Origin: Verrucomicrobiaceae bacterium UBA7681 | GTDB taxonomy: Bacteria; Verrucomicrobiota; Verrucomicrobiia; Verrucomicrobiales; Verrucomicrobiaceae | NCBI GenBank assembly: GCA_002482965.1 | Contig: DLGZ01000065.1 | Coordinates: 39,882 to 103,881, forward strand | Length of the DNA: 64,000 nucleotides | Direction: 5' to 3' | In this document: in pieces, positions 1 through 6,692 of the stretch | How positions within the stretch are numbered: the stretch's first letter is position 1 | Layout: each line of letters opens with the position of its first letter | Notes under the pieces: model-generated | Databases searched by the model: none | The model's input: only the letters and a program-made list of their open reading frames with translations | What the model was told of the DNA's origin: nothing | Made by a program: the position numbers and the translations under genes

Positions 1-624
1 CTCACCATGGAAGGCTACGAAGTCATCCCCGCCAGCGACGGCCTGCAGGCAGTGGATTTTTTCCGCGCTGAGAGTCCCGACTTCGTCTGCCTGGATGTCA
101 TGATGCCCGGCCTCAACGGCTATGAGGTGTGCAAGCAGATCCGCCGTCAGGATGAGAAAGTACCCATCCTCTTTCTCACGGCCAAAGCCGAAGAGATCGA
201 CACGGTCCTCGGCCTTGAACTGGGTGCGGATGATTACATGACCAAGCCCTTCGGAGTGAAGGAGATCATCGCCCGCATCCGCGCCATCCTGCGCCGCACG
301 GCGTCACGTGGTGGCGGCAGGGTGGATGATGACTTCACCATGGATGACCTCCGCATCGTCCCCACGGAGCTGCGCGCCTACCGTGACAAGCTGGAACTGG
401 CCCTCAGTCCGCGTGATGTCAAAGTGCTGCGGCTGCTCTATGAACGCCGGGGCAAGGTCATCGACCGCAACACCCTGGCCGACGAAGTCTGGGGCGTGGA
501 CTACTTCCCGGAGAGCCGGGCGCTGGACCAGCACATCTCGCAGCTGCGGAAGCGCATTGAAAAAGACCCGGCGCAGCCGCGAATTATTCGCACGGTGCAT
601 GGCGCGGGTTATCGGTTTGAATGA
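1..624 (+). CDS. OmpR/PhoB-family response regulator, 5' end cut by the window
   Basis: This is a two-component DNA-binding response regulator. The visible part starts inside the receiver domain: the first beta strand and acidic pair are missing, so the true start lies upstream and the Met at 7 is probably internal. Counting from that Met, the phospho-acceptor is Asp30 in CLDVMMPG and the conserved Lys is near residue 80 in MTKPFG. A C-terminal winged helix follows and ends with the typical HGAGYRFE. The partner histidine kinase is not in the window, so the stimulus is unknown. Confidence 0.93.
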   Translation, partial: LTMEGYEVIPASDGLQAVDFFRAESPDFVCLDVMMPGLNGYEVCKQIRRQDEKVPILFLTAKAEEIDTVLGLELGADDYMTKPFGVKEIIARIRAILRRTASRGGGRVDDDFTMDDLRIVPTELRAYRDKLELALSPRDVKVLRLLYERRGKVIDRNTLADEVWGVDYFPESRALDQHISQLRKRIEKDPAQPRIIRTVHGAGYRFE

Positions 625-675
625 CATGTGATTTCGTCTGCGTAGAATGACGCTCACATTTCGTCATTCACTCTC

Positions 676-1752
676 ATGCTTACTTTCGACGCCCACCTCG
701 ACCTCAGCCTCAACGCCCTCGGCGGATTCAATCGCGACCTGCGCATCCCCGTGAAGGAGATCCGCCGTCGTGAGGCCGGAATGACTGGCAAGGGCCGTGC
801 TGCTGGAACCACTGCCTTTCCGGACATGCGGCGTGGCAAGGTGGGGATCTGCGTCGCCACCCAGCTCGCGGGTTGCATGCCTGGCCCATCTCCCATCGCA
901 GGGTGGATGTCCGCAGAGCAGGCCTGGGCGGAAACTCAGGGGCAGCTCTCTTGGTATCGTGCCATGGAGGAAGTCGGCGAGATGCGCCAAATCACTAATC
1001 TGCGCGAGCTCGACGAAATGGTGGCCCTTTGGAACAACACTGCCATTCCCGATGATGAAAAGGCCATTGGCTATATCCTCAGCCTCGAAGGTGCCGACTC
1101 CATCCGCACCATCGGACATCTCGAACGGGCGTGGGAGCAGGGACTGCGCGCCATGGGCCCCGCGCACTACGGTGTCTGCCGTTACGCGCTGGGTCACGAT
1201 CAAGTCGGCCCCTTGCCCGCCGCTGGCAAAGTACTGATCAAGGAAATGGATCGGCTGGGAATGATCCTGGATGTGACCCATCTCAGCGACGAATGCTTCT
1301 GGCAGGCGCTGGAGATTCATCAGGGCACCGTGTGGGCCAGCCATAGCAACTGCCGCGCCCTGGTTCCCGACCCGCGCCAGTTCTCCGATGACCAAATCAA
1401 AGCTCTCATTGAGCGTGGAGGCGTCGTGGGCGCTGCGCTGGATGCCTGGATGATGATCCCGGGATGGATTCGTGGCAAAACCACGCCCAAGGAAATGGGC
1501 CTCAAGCTTGAAGTCATCTGCGACCACATCGACCACGTCTGCCAGCTAGCCGGCAACGCTTTGCACAGCGGCATCGGCACTGATCTGGATGGCGGCTACG
1601 GGACTGAGCAGACGCCTGAGGATCTCGACACCATCGCCGACCTCTCCCGCATCCCCGCCATGCTCAAAAAGCGTGGCTACAAGGATGAGGACGTCGCCAA
1701 CATCATGCACGGCAACTATCTGCGCCTGCTGCGTGAAGCCTGGGCGGAGTGA
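676..1752 (+). CDS. Membrane dipeptidase-like peptidase M19
   Basis: This 358-residue protein belongs to the renal dipeptidase (M19) family of binuclear zinc amidohydrolases, which cleave dipeptides. Visible motifs are the N-terminal DAHLDL (HxD metal ligands), a metal-ligand Glu in SLEGADS, LDVTHLSD, the His of ASHSNCRAL, and GIGTDLDGG near the C-terminus. The C-terminal ending NIMHGNYLRLL is typical of the family. No signal peptide is seen, so it is probably cytoplasmic. It follows the response regulator by about 50 nt on the same strand and converges with rtcA. The exact substrate cannot be told from sequence. Confidence 0.9.
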   Translation: MLTFDAHLDLSLNALGGFNRDLRIPVKEIRRREAGMTGKGRAAGTTAFPDMRRGKVGICVATQLAGCMPGPSPIAGWMSAEQAWAETQGQLSWYRAMEEVGEMRQITNLRELDEMVALWNNTAIPDDEKAIGYILSLEGADSIRTIGHLERAWEQGLRAMGPAHYGVCRYALGHDQVGPLPAAGKVLIKEMDRLGMILDVTHLSDECFWQALEIHQGTVWASHSNCRALVPDPRQFSDDQIKALIERGGVVGAALDAWMMIPGWIRGKTTPKEMGLKLEVICDHIDHVCQLAGNALHSGIGTDLDGGYGTEQTPEDLDTIADLSRIPAMLKKRGYKDEDVANIMHGNYLRLLREAWAE

Positions 1753-1767
1753 TGTCAGGCGGCTGGA

Positions 1768-2793
1768 TTAGCTGCACCGGATTTGTTTTACGCCCAGTTC
1801 CAGTTCTTCGACAGTGAATTTCACGGGCAGGAACTGCTCGATCAGCGCCATGTTGGTCTGCGTGTGATCGGTGATCGACAGCGTATGAAACACACCGCCA
1901 CCTGCCAAAGCCATGGGCAGGAGCAATTGATCCGCCAGGTGGGCACCCACGGGTGCGGACGAGGCCAGATACGAACGCAGACTTTTCGCGGCACTCGTGG
2001 CCACGGCCTCAGACGATTTGCCTTGCTGCGCGATGCCACTGGTGATTTCACACACGTTGGCAAACCGTGCGCCGAGCAGGATCGCATTGCCAGGGCCAGT
2101 GCTGTCGTTGGCGTAGCGCAGTTCGATCTGGCCGGAAGGCCATTCCAGCAAGTGGGAAGCCGTGGCGATTTCACGTTCGGCGATGTCACGATGCAGATGC
2201 GCATGGAGGACGCGTCCGAACGATTCCACGGCATCGCCGCGTTCGATCAACTTGAGTTTTTTCCACTTTTTGATGGGATTGATTTCTGCCGTGATGACGC
2301 CGCCGCCTGCCTGCATGAATCCATGACGCTCCAGCTTGGCGGTGGCCTTGACGCCCATGCTTTGAATCACTGGCAGATAGCACTGCTCGATGAATTCAAA
2401 CGGAGGAGCCATGGGGTTGTGCGTCCCGCCTTCGATGCGCAGGGTGCTCGAAGTTTCGGCATGCAGCAGCGCGGGCAGCAGGGTCTGTAAAACGAGGGTG
2501 GTGCTGCCGCCTGAGCCGATGGCAAAGGAGTAGTCGCCGCCCACGACCTTGCCGGGATGGAAGACAAGCTCTACTGAGCCAAGCTCTGCGCCATCGATGC
2601 TCGCATCGCACACTGCCGCCGCCGCTTTCACGCAGGTCAGATGCTGGCGCATCAGGCCAGGTTTTGGGCGCTTGCCACGGATGTTCGTCATCCGAAATGC
2701 GCGTCCGGTGACGAGTGAAAGGGACAGCGAAGAGCGCAGCAACTGCCCGCCGCCGGACTCGCCGGAGATTTGGAGGATGGGTGTGGATTTCAC
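1768..2793 (-). CDS. rtcA: RNA 3'-terminal phosphate cyclase RtcA
   Basis: RtcA converts an RNA 3'-phosphate to a 2',3'-cyclic phosphate using ATP, through an RNA-adenylate intermediate. The 341-residue length fits the family. The N-terminal GESGGGQLLRSSLSLS is the RtcA signature, IRGKRPKPGL follows it, and the adenylated His lies in the C-terminal TDHTQTN segment, which matches the E. coli CHLLTN region. The start is GTG. It is the last gene of the ro60-Y RNA-rtcB-rtcA operon, separated from rtcB by about 105 nt that contain a strong hairpin. Confidence 0.96.
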   Translation of the reverse strand: MKSTPILQISGESGGGQLLRSSLSLSLVTGRAFRMTNIRGKRPKPGLMRQHLTCVKAAAAVCDASIDGAELGSVELVFHPGKVVGGDYSFAIGSGGSTTLVLQTLLPALLHAETSSTLRIEGGTHNPMAPPFEFIEQCYLPVIQSMGVKATAKLERHGFMQAGGGVITAEINPIKKWKKLKLIERGDAVESFGRVLHAHLHRDIAEREIATASHLLEWPSGQIELRYANDSTGPGNAILLGARFANVCEITSGIAQQGKSSEAVATSAAKSLRSYLASSAPVGAHLADQLLLPMALAGGGVFHTLSITDHTQTNMALIEQFLPVKFTVEELELGVKQIRCS

Positions 2794-2859
2794 AAATAGG
2801 AGATGGGAGGTGCTAGGGCATAAGCTGGGCCATAGAGGCCCTGTGCATCATAATAAACC

Positions 2860-2890
2860 GCATGCCCCATGGTGCCGTCATGGGACATGC
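2860..2890 (-). other. Intercistronic hairpin between rtcB and rtcA
   Basis: A 12-bp inverted repeat (GCATGTCCCATG against CATGGGGCATGC, one G-U) encloses a 7-nt loop, just after the rtcB stop and before rtcA. A smaller GGGCC/GGCCC hairpin follows at 2827-2841. Neither is followed by a U-run, so these are not classical terminators. They may stabilise the rtcB mRNA end, act as a processing site, or lower rtcA expression. The function is inferred only from position. Confidence 0.5.
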
Positions 2891-2898
2891 GAGCGTGC

Positions 2899-4386
2899 TC
2901 AATCATCCGCCTCCGCCGCGTCTTTGATGACGAAGCGGGCTTTGAGTTTGCAAACCTGCTGGGCCAGACCGGCGGCTTCGACGCTGCGGAGGACTTCTTT
3001 GAAATCCTTGTAGGCGTTTGGGGCTTCGTCGATCGGGTACTGGCGGCCGTTGTAGAGGATGTCGTGGGTCTCGAAGTCGGCATCCACGCTCTTTTGATCG
3101 AGCGTGCGGACAGCGGCCTTACGGCCCATGCAGCGACCGGCACCGTGGTTCACGCTGTAGCAGCTTTTCACGGCATCGGGTTTCGCCACCATGATCACAG
3201 AGCCATCGCGGGGATTTCCCGGCAGCAGGATTGGGTGACCGGTTGCGGCGAAAGGGGTGTCCTTGAGCGCGTGGTGGCCACCGGGGAAGGCACGCGTGGC
3301 ACCTTTGCGGTGAACCCAGGCGAGCTGGTTGTCCACGACCTCCTGACGGGCGATGTTGTGGCTGATGAAGTACACAAGCTGGCCTTTGGTACCTGGCAGC
3401 ACTTCTTGGAAGGCCTCCAGCACGAGGGCATTGATGAGCATGTGGTTCACGGTGGCGAAGTTTGCCCCGAGAGCCATGTCATCGAGATAGGCGTCCGCCT
3501 CGGGAGTTCCGAGCGGTGCGTAGACGAGCTGCTTGTCATCGGCAGGAAATGACAGCCCCCAGGTGCGGAAGAAGCCTTCCAGCGCCTTGAACTGACGCTG
3601 CGCCAGGATGTTGCCGAACCCGCGCGATCCGCAGTGGCTGAGGAAGGCGACATGATTGTCCTGCAGGCCGAAGACTTCAGCGGTCTGACGCATCGCTGGA
3701 TCAGCGTCAAGCTGCACCACCTCGCACTCACCGAAGTGGTTTCCACCACCGTAGGAGCCGAGTTGCATCATCTTGTTTTCGAAACCAGCGAAGCCGTTGA
3801 AGGAGCGCATTTTGTCCAGGCGCTCGTGCAGCGTGGAGACGTTTCCATCGTGGCCGAGGTGTGCGCTGTCCTCGCAGCGCAGCGCCCACTCCGGCGGGAT
3901 GCCGAGCGCTTCGCACACGCTTTTGCTCGCGCCTTCGGTGCACACCTGCACGCCGAGATCGGCGGATACGCGGCGGGATTTTTTCGCCTCGCGCTGACCA
4001 CGACCTGCGCCGGTTGGGGTGCGCAGTAAGATGGCGTCGATGAGCTGACGGCGGATCGTTTTGTCCACGATTGCGTCGGCAGGGATGTTCATCTGCAGCA
4101 GGGACATGGAGCACTTTATGTCCACGCCAACGGGGCCTGGATAGATGTGCGTTGGAGAAACCATCACGCAACCGACCGGCGCACCGTAACCGGCATGCGC
4201 GTCAGGATTGAGCACAAGATCGGTCACGCCCGGAGCGGAGCGCGAATTGAGAGCCTGCTCAAGGCAGGTCTGGTCAAAGCCGGAACGAATCGCTTCCGTA
4301 CCGATCACAGTGATCGGTTTACCTGCGTTGTTGCGGGCAGGAAGGATGGCTTCGGCTTCGGCGGTGATGTGGAATGGGGATGTCAT
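2899..4386 (-). CDS. rtcB: RNA-splicing ligase RtcB
   Basis: RtcB joins RNA 2',3'-cyclic phosphate or 3'-phosphate ends to 5'-OH ends using GTP and Mn2+. The 495 residues include GVDIKCSM (metal-binding Asp and Cys), LSHCGSRGFGN (metal-binding His) and VNHGAGRCMGRKAA, which holds the guanylated His. It is longer than E. coli RtcB (408 aa), and the segment after HGAGR reads CMGRK where many homologues have a Ser in place of this Gly. The ATG at 4386 lies about 17 nt downstream of the last Y-RNA-like element, and rtcA follows. It probably repairs RNAs cut by ribotoxins or stress nucleases. Confidence 0.97.
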   Translation of the reverse strand: MTSPFHITAEAEAILPARNNAGKPITVIGTEAIRSGFDQTCLEQALNSRSAPGVTDLVLNPDAHAGYGAPVGCVMVSPTHIYPGPVGVDIKCSMSLLQMNIPADAIVDKTIRRQLIDAILLRTPTGAGRGQREAKKSRRVSADLGVQVCTEGASKSVCEALGIPPEWALRCEDSAHLGHDGNVSTLHERLDKMRSFNGFAGFENKMMQLGSYGGGNHFGECEVVQLDADPAMRQTAEVFGLQDNHVAFLSHCGSRGFGNILAQRQFKALEGFFRTWGLSFPADDKQLVYAPLGTPEADAYLDDMALGANFATVNHMLINALVLEAFQEVLPGTKGQLVYFISHNIARQEVVDNQLAWVHRKGATRAFPGGHHALKDTPFAATGHPILLPGNPRDGSVIMVAKPDAVKSCYSVNHGAGRCMGRKAAVRTLDQKSVDADFETHDILYNGRQYPIDEAPNAYKDFKEVLRSVEAAGLAQQVCKLKARFVIKDAAEADD

Positions 4387-4403
4387 GGTTGTTTGAAAAT
4401 TGG

Positions 4404-4548
4404 CGGTGACGACAAGGGATTGATGAAACGTTCTCTGCTCTACCAGGCTGAGCTACGGTCCCGTGAAATTGGAAAGGTGGGACCGGTGGGATTCGAACCC
4501 ACGACAGGAGGGTGAATAGCCATGTAGTTCCATCGGCATTCGTCACCA
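4404..4548 (-). ncRNA. Y-RNA-like element 4 with permuted tRNA mimic
   Basis: The ends form an 8-bp perfect stem (GGTGACGA with TCGTCACC) plus a closing wobble. The 5' side continues GAATGCC...GGAACTACAT and the 3' side enters through CCCTTGTC, shared with the three neighbouring elements. Inside, in 5'-3' order, are a T-arm at 4486-4502 with consensus loop TTCGAAT, an acceptor strand CGGTCCC (4479-4485), a 16-nt loop starting ACC, the matching acceptor strand GGGACCG (4456-4462), the linker TA, and a D-arm at 4437-4453. This is a tRNA body with acceptor ends joined and the anticodon arm replaced by the Ro-type stem. The design matches the tRNA-like module known from Salmonella YrlA. Confidence 0.85.
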
Positions 4549-4577
4549 TTTGGAAAATGATGTTTGGTTTAAAGAGA

Positions 4578-4667
4578 TGGCGACAAGGGTGGAGAGACTT
4601 CTCCGCATTGCTGCGGGGCGGGATTTGCACCCGCTGGTTTCGATGTAGTCCGCTCCGGCATTCGCCA
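4578..4667 (-). ncRNA. Y-RNA-like element 3 with a partial tRNA mimic
   Basis: This roughly 90-nt element has the shared GGCGAATGCCGGAGCGG and CTACAT on the 5' side and CCCTTGTCGCC on the 3' side, forming a 6-bp terminal stem and an inner GGAG/CTCC stem. It carries a T-arm-like hairpin at 4618-4634 (5-bp stem, loop TGCAAAT) and a 5-bp stem capped by GCAA at 4603-4616, equivalent to a shortened acceptor. There is no D-arm. The loop has G where tRNA position 55 is normally U. It looks intermediate between the simple element 1 and the full mimics. Confidence 0.75.
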
Positions 4668-4693
4668 AAGGTAGTTTGTTAAGATTGAAAAGG

Positions 4694-4826
4694 TGACGGC
4701 GACAAGGATGTGAGAAACGTGTCCAATTGCTCTACCACTGAGCTACTGCCATGCTTGCGCATGACAGGCAGGGCTCGAACCTGCGGCCGACTGGTTAGAT
4801 GTAGTTCCTCGGGGCATTCGCCATCA
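4694..4826 (-). ncRNA. Y-RNA-like element 2 with permuted tRNA mimic
   Basis: The terminal stem is 9 bp (TGATGGCGA with TCGCCGTCA, one G-U). Inside are a T-arm at 4768-4784 (5-bp stem, loop TTCGAGC), a 9-bp acceptor helix made from 4759-4767 and 4746-4754 closed by a GCAA tetraloop, the linker TA at 4744-4745, and a D-arm at 4729-4743. The parts abut exactly as in tRNA, but with the acceptor ends joined and the anticodon arm missing. The shared GAATGCC, CTACAT and CCTTGTC motifs flank the module. A plain tRNA gene is excluded by the inverted arm order. Confidence 0.85.
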
Positions 4827-4842
4827 TTTGAAAAGGGTGGGA

Positions 4843-4916
4843 TGGAGCCTGGTGACAAGAATTGGAGAGACGCAACAGTTGGAAATGTAGTCCGCTCCAG
4901 CATTCACCAGGCTCCA
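4843..4916 (-). ncRNA. Y-RNA-like element 1, minimal hairpin
   Basis: This 74-nt element begins about 10 nt after the ro60 stop codon. A 12-bp perfect helix (GGAGCCTGGTGA with TCACCAGGCTCC), extendable by one T-A pair, closes a loop. The loop contains GAATGCTGGAGCGG, CTACAT and, before the 3' strand, TTCTTGTC, all shared with elements 2-4, plus an inner TGGAG/CTCCA stem. It has no T-arm, acceptor or D-arm, so it resembles a bare Ro-binding Y RNA. A rho-independent terminator is unlikely because there is no U-run and rtcB lies downstream. Confidence 0.78.
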
Positions 4917-4925
4917 AAGTTTGGG

Positions 4926-6494
4926 TTAAAGGGGTGTTTTCTCGATTTCGCCGATCCAGTGGGCGCTGCTGAGTTCGCCACGGGCAAAGGCGGCGATCAC
5001 TTTGAACACCGCATCGGAGAATCCGCCGATGTTGAGAATGTCCTCGCGCTCCTGAGCCTGCGTCGTGGTGTATGGCTGGATGTCCAGACATACGAGACGA
5101 GCCTTGGGATTCCGCTGCTTGAACTTCGCCCACTCGCTCATGGTTCGCGTCGCCGAGCCACCGAAGTGACCGTAGTGCGGCGAGTCGAGCCACGACTCGT
5201 TGTCGGAGACGTAGATCACCAGATCCGCCTGCACTTTGCGGGCATTGAGATCGATGAGCACGGCGCTGCAGTTTGTTCCGCCGCAAGGCAGAGATGCGAG
5301 CTTCTGTGCGTTCGTCATCACGGAATCACGGGGATTCAGCGACACACGAACCACGTTGTTCTCGAAAGGCAGCACTTCGGCGTCGCGGTTCTGACGCAGG
5401 AAGGCGGCGGCCACGAGGGCGGCTACGTCGATGCAGCGCACCTTGCTCGTGGCACCCTTGCGGACACCCGTCACAGCGGAGTGCATCGACCCGGAGACGT
5501 CCGGAGCCACGACAACCTTTCCAGCCACCACTGGCACGTTGGAGACGGAGATCTCCATCGCATCCTGCAGGGCTTCCTTCACCTCGTGCGGGACTTCCGC
5601 GCCGACGTTGAGATAGGCGGCCAGGAGCTGATATGGGAACACCTTGGAGCGGCGCACCTGATCTTCATGGCGCAGGCGGCTGGCCACTTGGCGAGTGATC
5701 TCCTTGATGGAGAACACGCCGTGACGGGCGAAGGTGTTCAGGTTCATGCGGGTCATCTGCCATGGGGCTCGACGAGCGATGGCCTGCCACTGCTCTGCTG
5801 TCAAAGGCAGGGCGGTGAGCATCTGGAACGGCACATCCGGCGGATCTCCCGCAGGCTCGGCTTTCCAGGCCTCGAACTCACGCACGATGCGTGGCAGTGC
5901 CGAGGCCTCATGCTTGCGACCGATGAGGTAGCCATAGAGCGCCTCACGGCTTTTCGTGGCAGGGTGAGGGTGCACCATTTTCACGATGTCTGCCAGCGAA
6001 GGCGACTGACCCACGTCAGCGCGGAAGATGGCCTCGTCCGAACGGGTCTCGAACCAGCGGCGCACGAGGCGCTTTGGCAGAGAGCCAAGGGATTTACGAC
6101 CTGTCACGCCGGAGCGGAGGATCTGCACGAAGTTCCGCAGCATCTTGGCATCGTCGATCACGCGATCAAAGATCAGTTCCAGACGTTCGGCATCGCGGGC
6201 AGCCAGGACGGCGCACAGCAGAGCTGGCACATCTTTCATGAGTCCCTTCTGGCGGCAGTGAAGCGCCGTGCGGGCGATGAAGTCGGTCGGAACTTTCTCG
6301 CACAGCTTCAGCACCTGCTGGAGCTGGTCTTCCGCCGAAGCGTAAAAGGTGCGGTTCAGGCAACCCGTGGCCGCAAACTGCGCCAGCGCATGACGTGGCG
6401 CGAGCTGATAGGCCAAGCCACCGGCTTCATTGAAGCTGTCAGCCTTCGGAGCCAGAGCGCCGCGGAGGGTCGAGAAAAGTGTTTTGCTAGCCAT
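4926..6494 (-). CDS. rsr: Ro60/Rsr TROVE-domain RNA-binding protein
   Basis: This is the bacterial orthologue of Ro60, a ring-shaped HEAT-repeat protein that binds Y RNAs and misfolded RNA ends and, with PNPase, takes part in RNA decay. The TROVE domain fills about the first two thirds. A C-terminal von Willebrand A domain has an intact MIDAS: PDVSGSMHS, then GGTNCSAV, then YVSDNESW. The Met at 6494 (MASKTLFSTL) is preferred: the upstream in-frame Met at 6563 lies beyond the sigma-54-type promoter at 6537-6552 and could not be in that transcript. The predicted length is 522 residues. Four Y-RNA-like genes follow directly, supporting a Ro-Y RNA particle. Confidence 0.95.
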   Translation of the reverse strand: MASKTLFSTLRGALAPKADSFNEAGGLAYQLAPRHALAQFAATGCLNRTFYASAEDQLQQVLKLCEKVPTDFIARTALHCRQKGLMKDVPALLCAVLAARDAERLELIFDRVIDDAKMLRNFVQILRSGVTGRKSLGSLPKRLVRRWFETRSDEAIFRADVGQSPSLADIVKMVHPHPATKSREALYGYLIGRKHEASALPRIVREFEAWKAEPAGDPPDVPFQMLTALPLTAEQWQAIARRAPWQMTRMNLNTFARHGVFSIKEITRQVASRLRHEDQVRRSKVFPYQLLAAYLNVGAEVPHEVKEALQDAMEISVSNVPVVAGKVVVAPDVSGSMHSAVTGVRKGATSKVRCIDVAALVAAAFLRQNRDAEVLPFENNVVRVSLNPRDSVMTNAQKLASLPCGGTNCSAVLIDLNARKVQADLVIYVSDNESWLDSPHYGHFGGSATRTMSEWAKFKQRNPKARLVCLDIQPYTTTQAQEREDILNIGGFSDAVFKVIAAFARGELSSAHWIGEIEKTPL

Positions 6495-6536
6495 GGTGTT
6501 GGGTTGGGTTCGTTGTTTGCTTGTGCCAATACCTAA

Positions 6537-6552
6537 TGCTAGGGCCGTGCCA
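6537..6552 (-). promoter_or_regulatory. Sigma-54-type promoter of the rsr-Y RNA-rtcBA operon
   Basis: The minus strand reads TGGCACGGCCCTAGCA, which has the -24 GG and -12 GC at the correct spacing and differs from TGGCACG-N4-TTGCA at one core base. Transcription would start near 6526, about 32 nt before the rsr ATG. The divergently encoded RtcR is a sigma-54 activator, so location and partner agree. The -24 half is part of a 9-bp inverted repeat (6544-6552 and 6558-6566). The plus-strand copy lacks a -12 GC, so firing should be toward rsr only. Confidence 0.78.
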
Positions 6553-6692
6553 AAACTTGGCACGGCAGGGTCCCGTGAGGCTGGAAGCCTTGTAAAATCA
6601 GGCGAACAAAGCTTTTTAATATTTCCAGCCCCTGATTCAGCCCACCCTAGATATTCTGATTGTTTATCTATGTGGATAGCTTTTTATATCGT

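Noticed and set aside
4437..4502. A normal tRNA gene at element 4
   Set aside because: The T-arm comes before the D-arm and there is no anticodon arm, so it is a permuted mimic and not a functional tRNA gene.
4319..4630. Open frames across the 4.4-4.9 kb region on both strands
   Set aside because: They read through T-arm and D-arm sequences and produce the well-known false peptide GFEPTT. The structured RNAs explain the region better.
4710..6536. Long plus-strand frame opposite ro60
   Set aside because: It is a shadow of the minus-strand TROVE gene, whose motifs and promoter are clear.
6553..6575. A plus-strand sigma-54 promoter for rtcR
   Set aside because: The TGGCACGG copy on that strand has no -12 GC at the required spacing.
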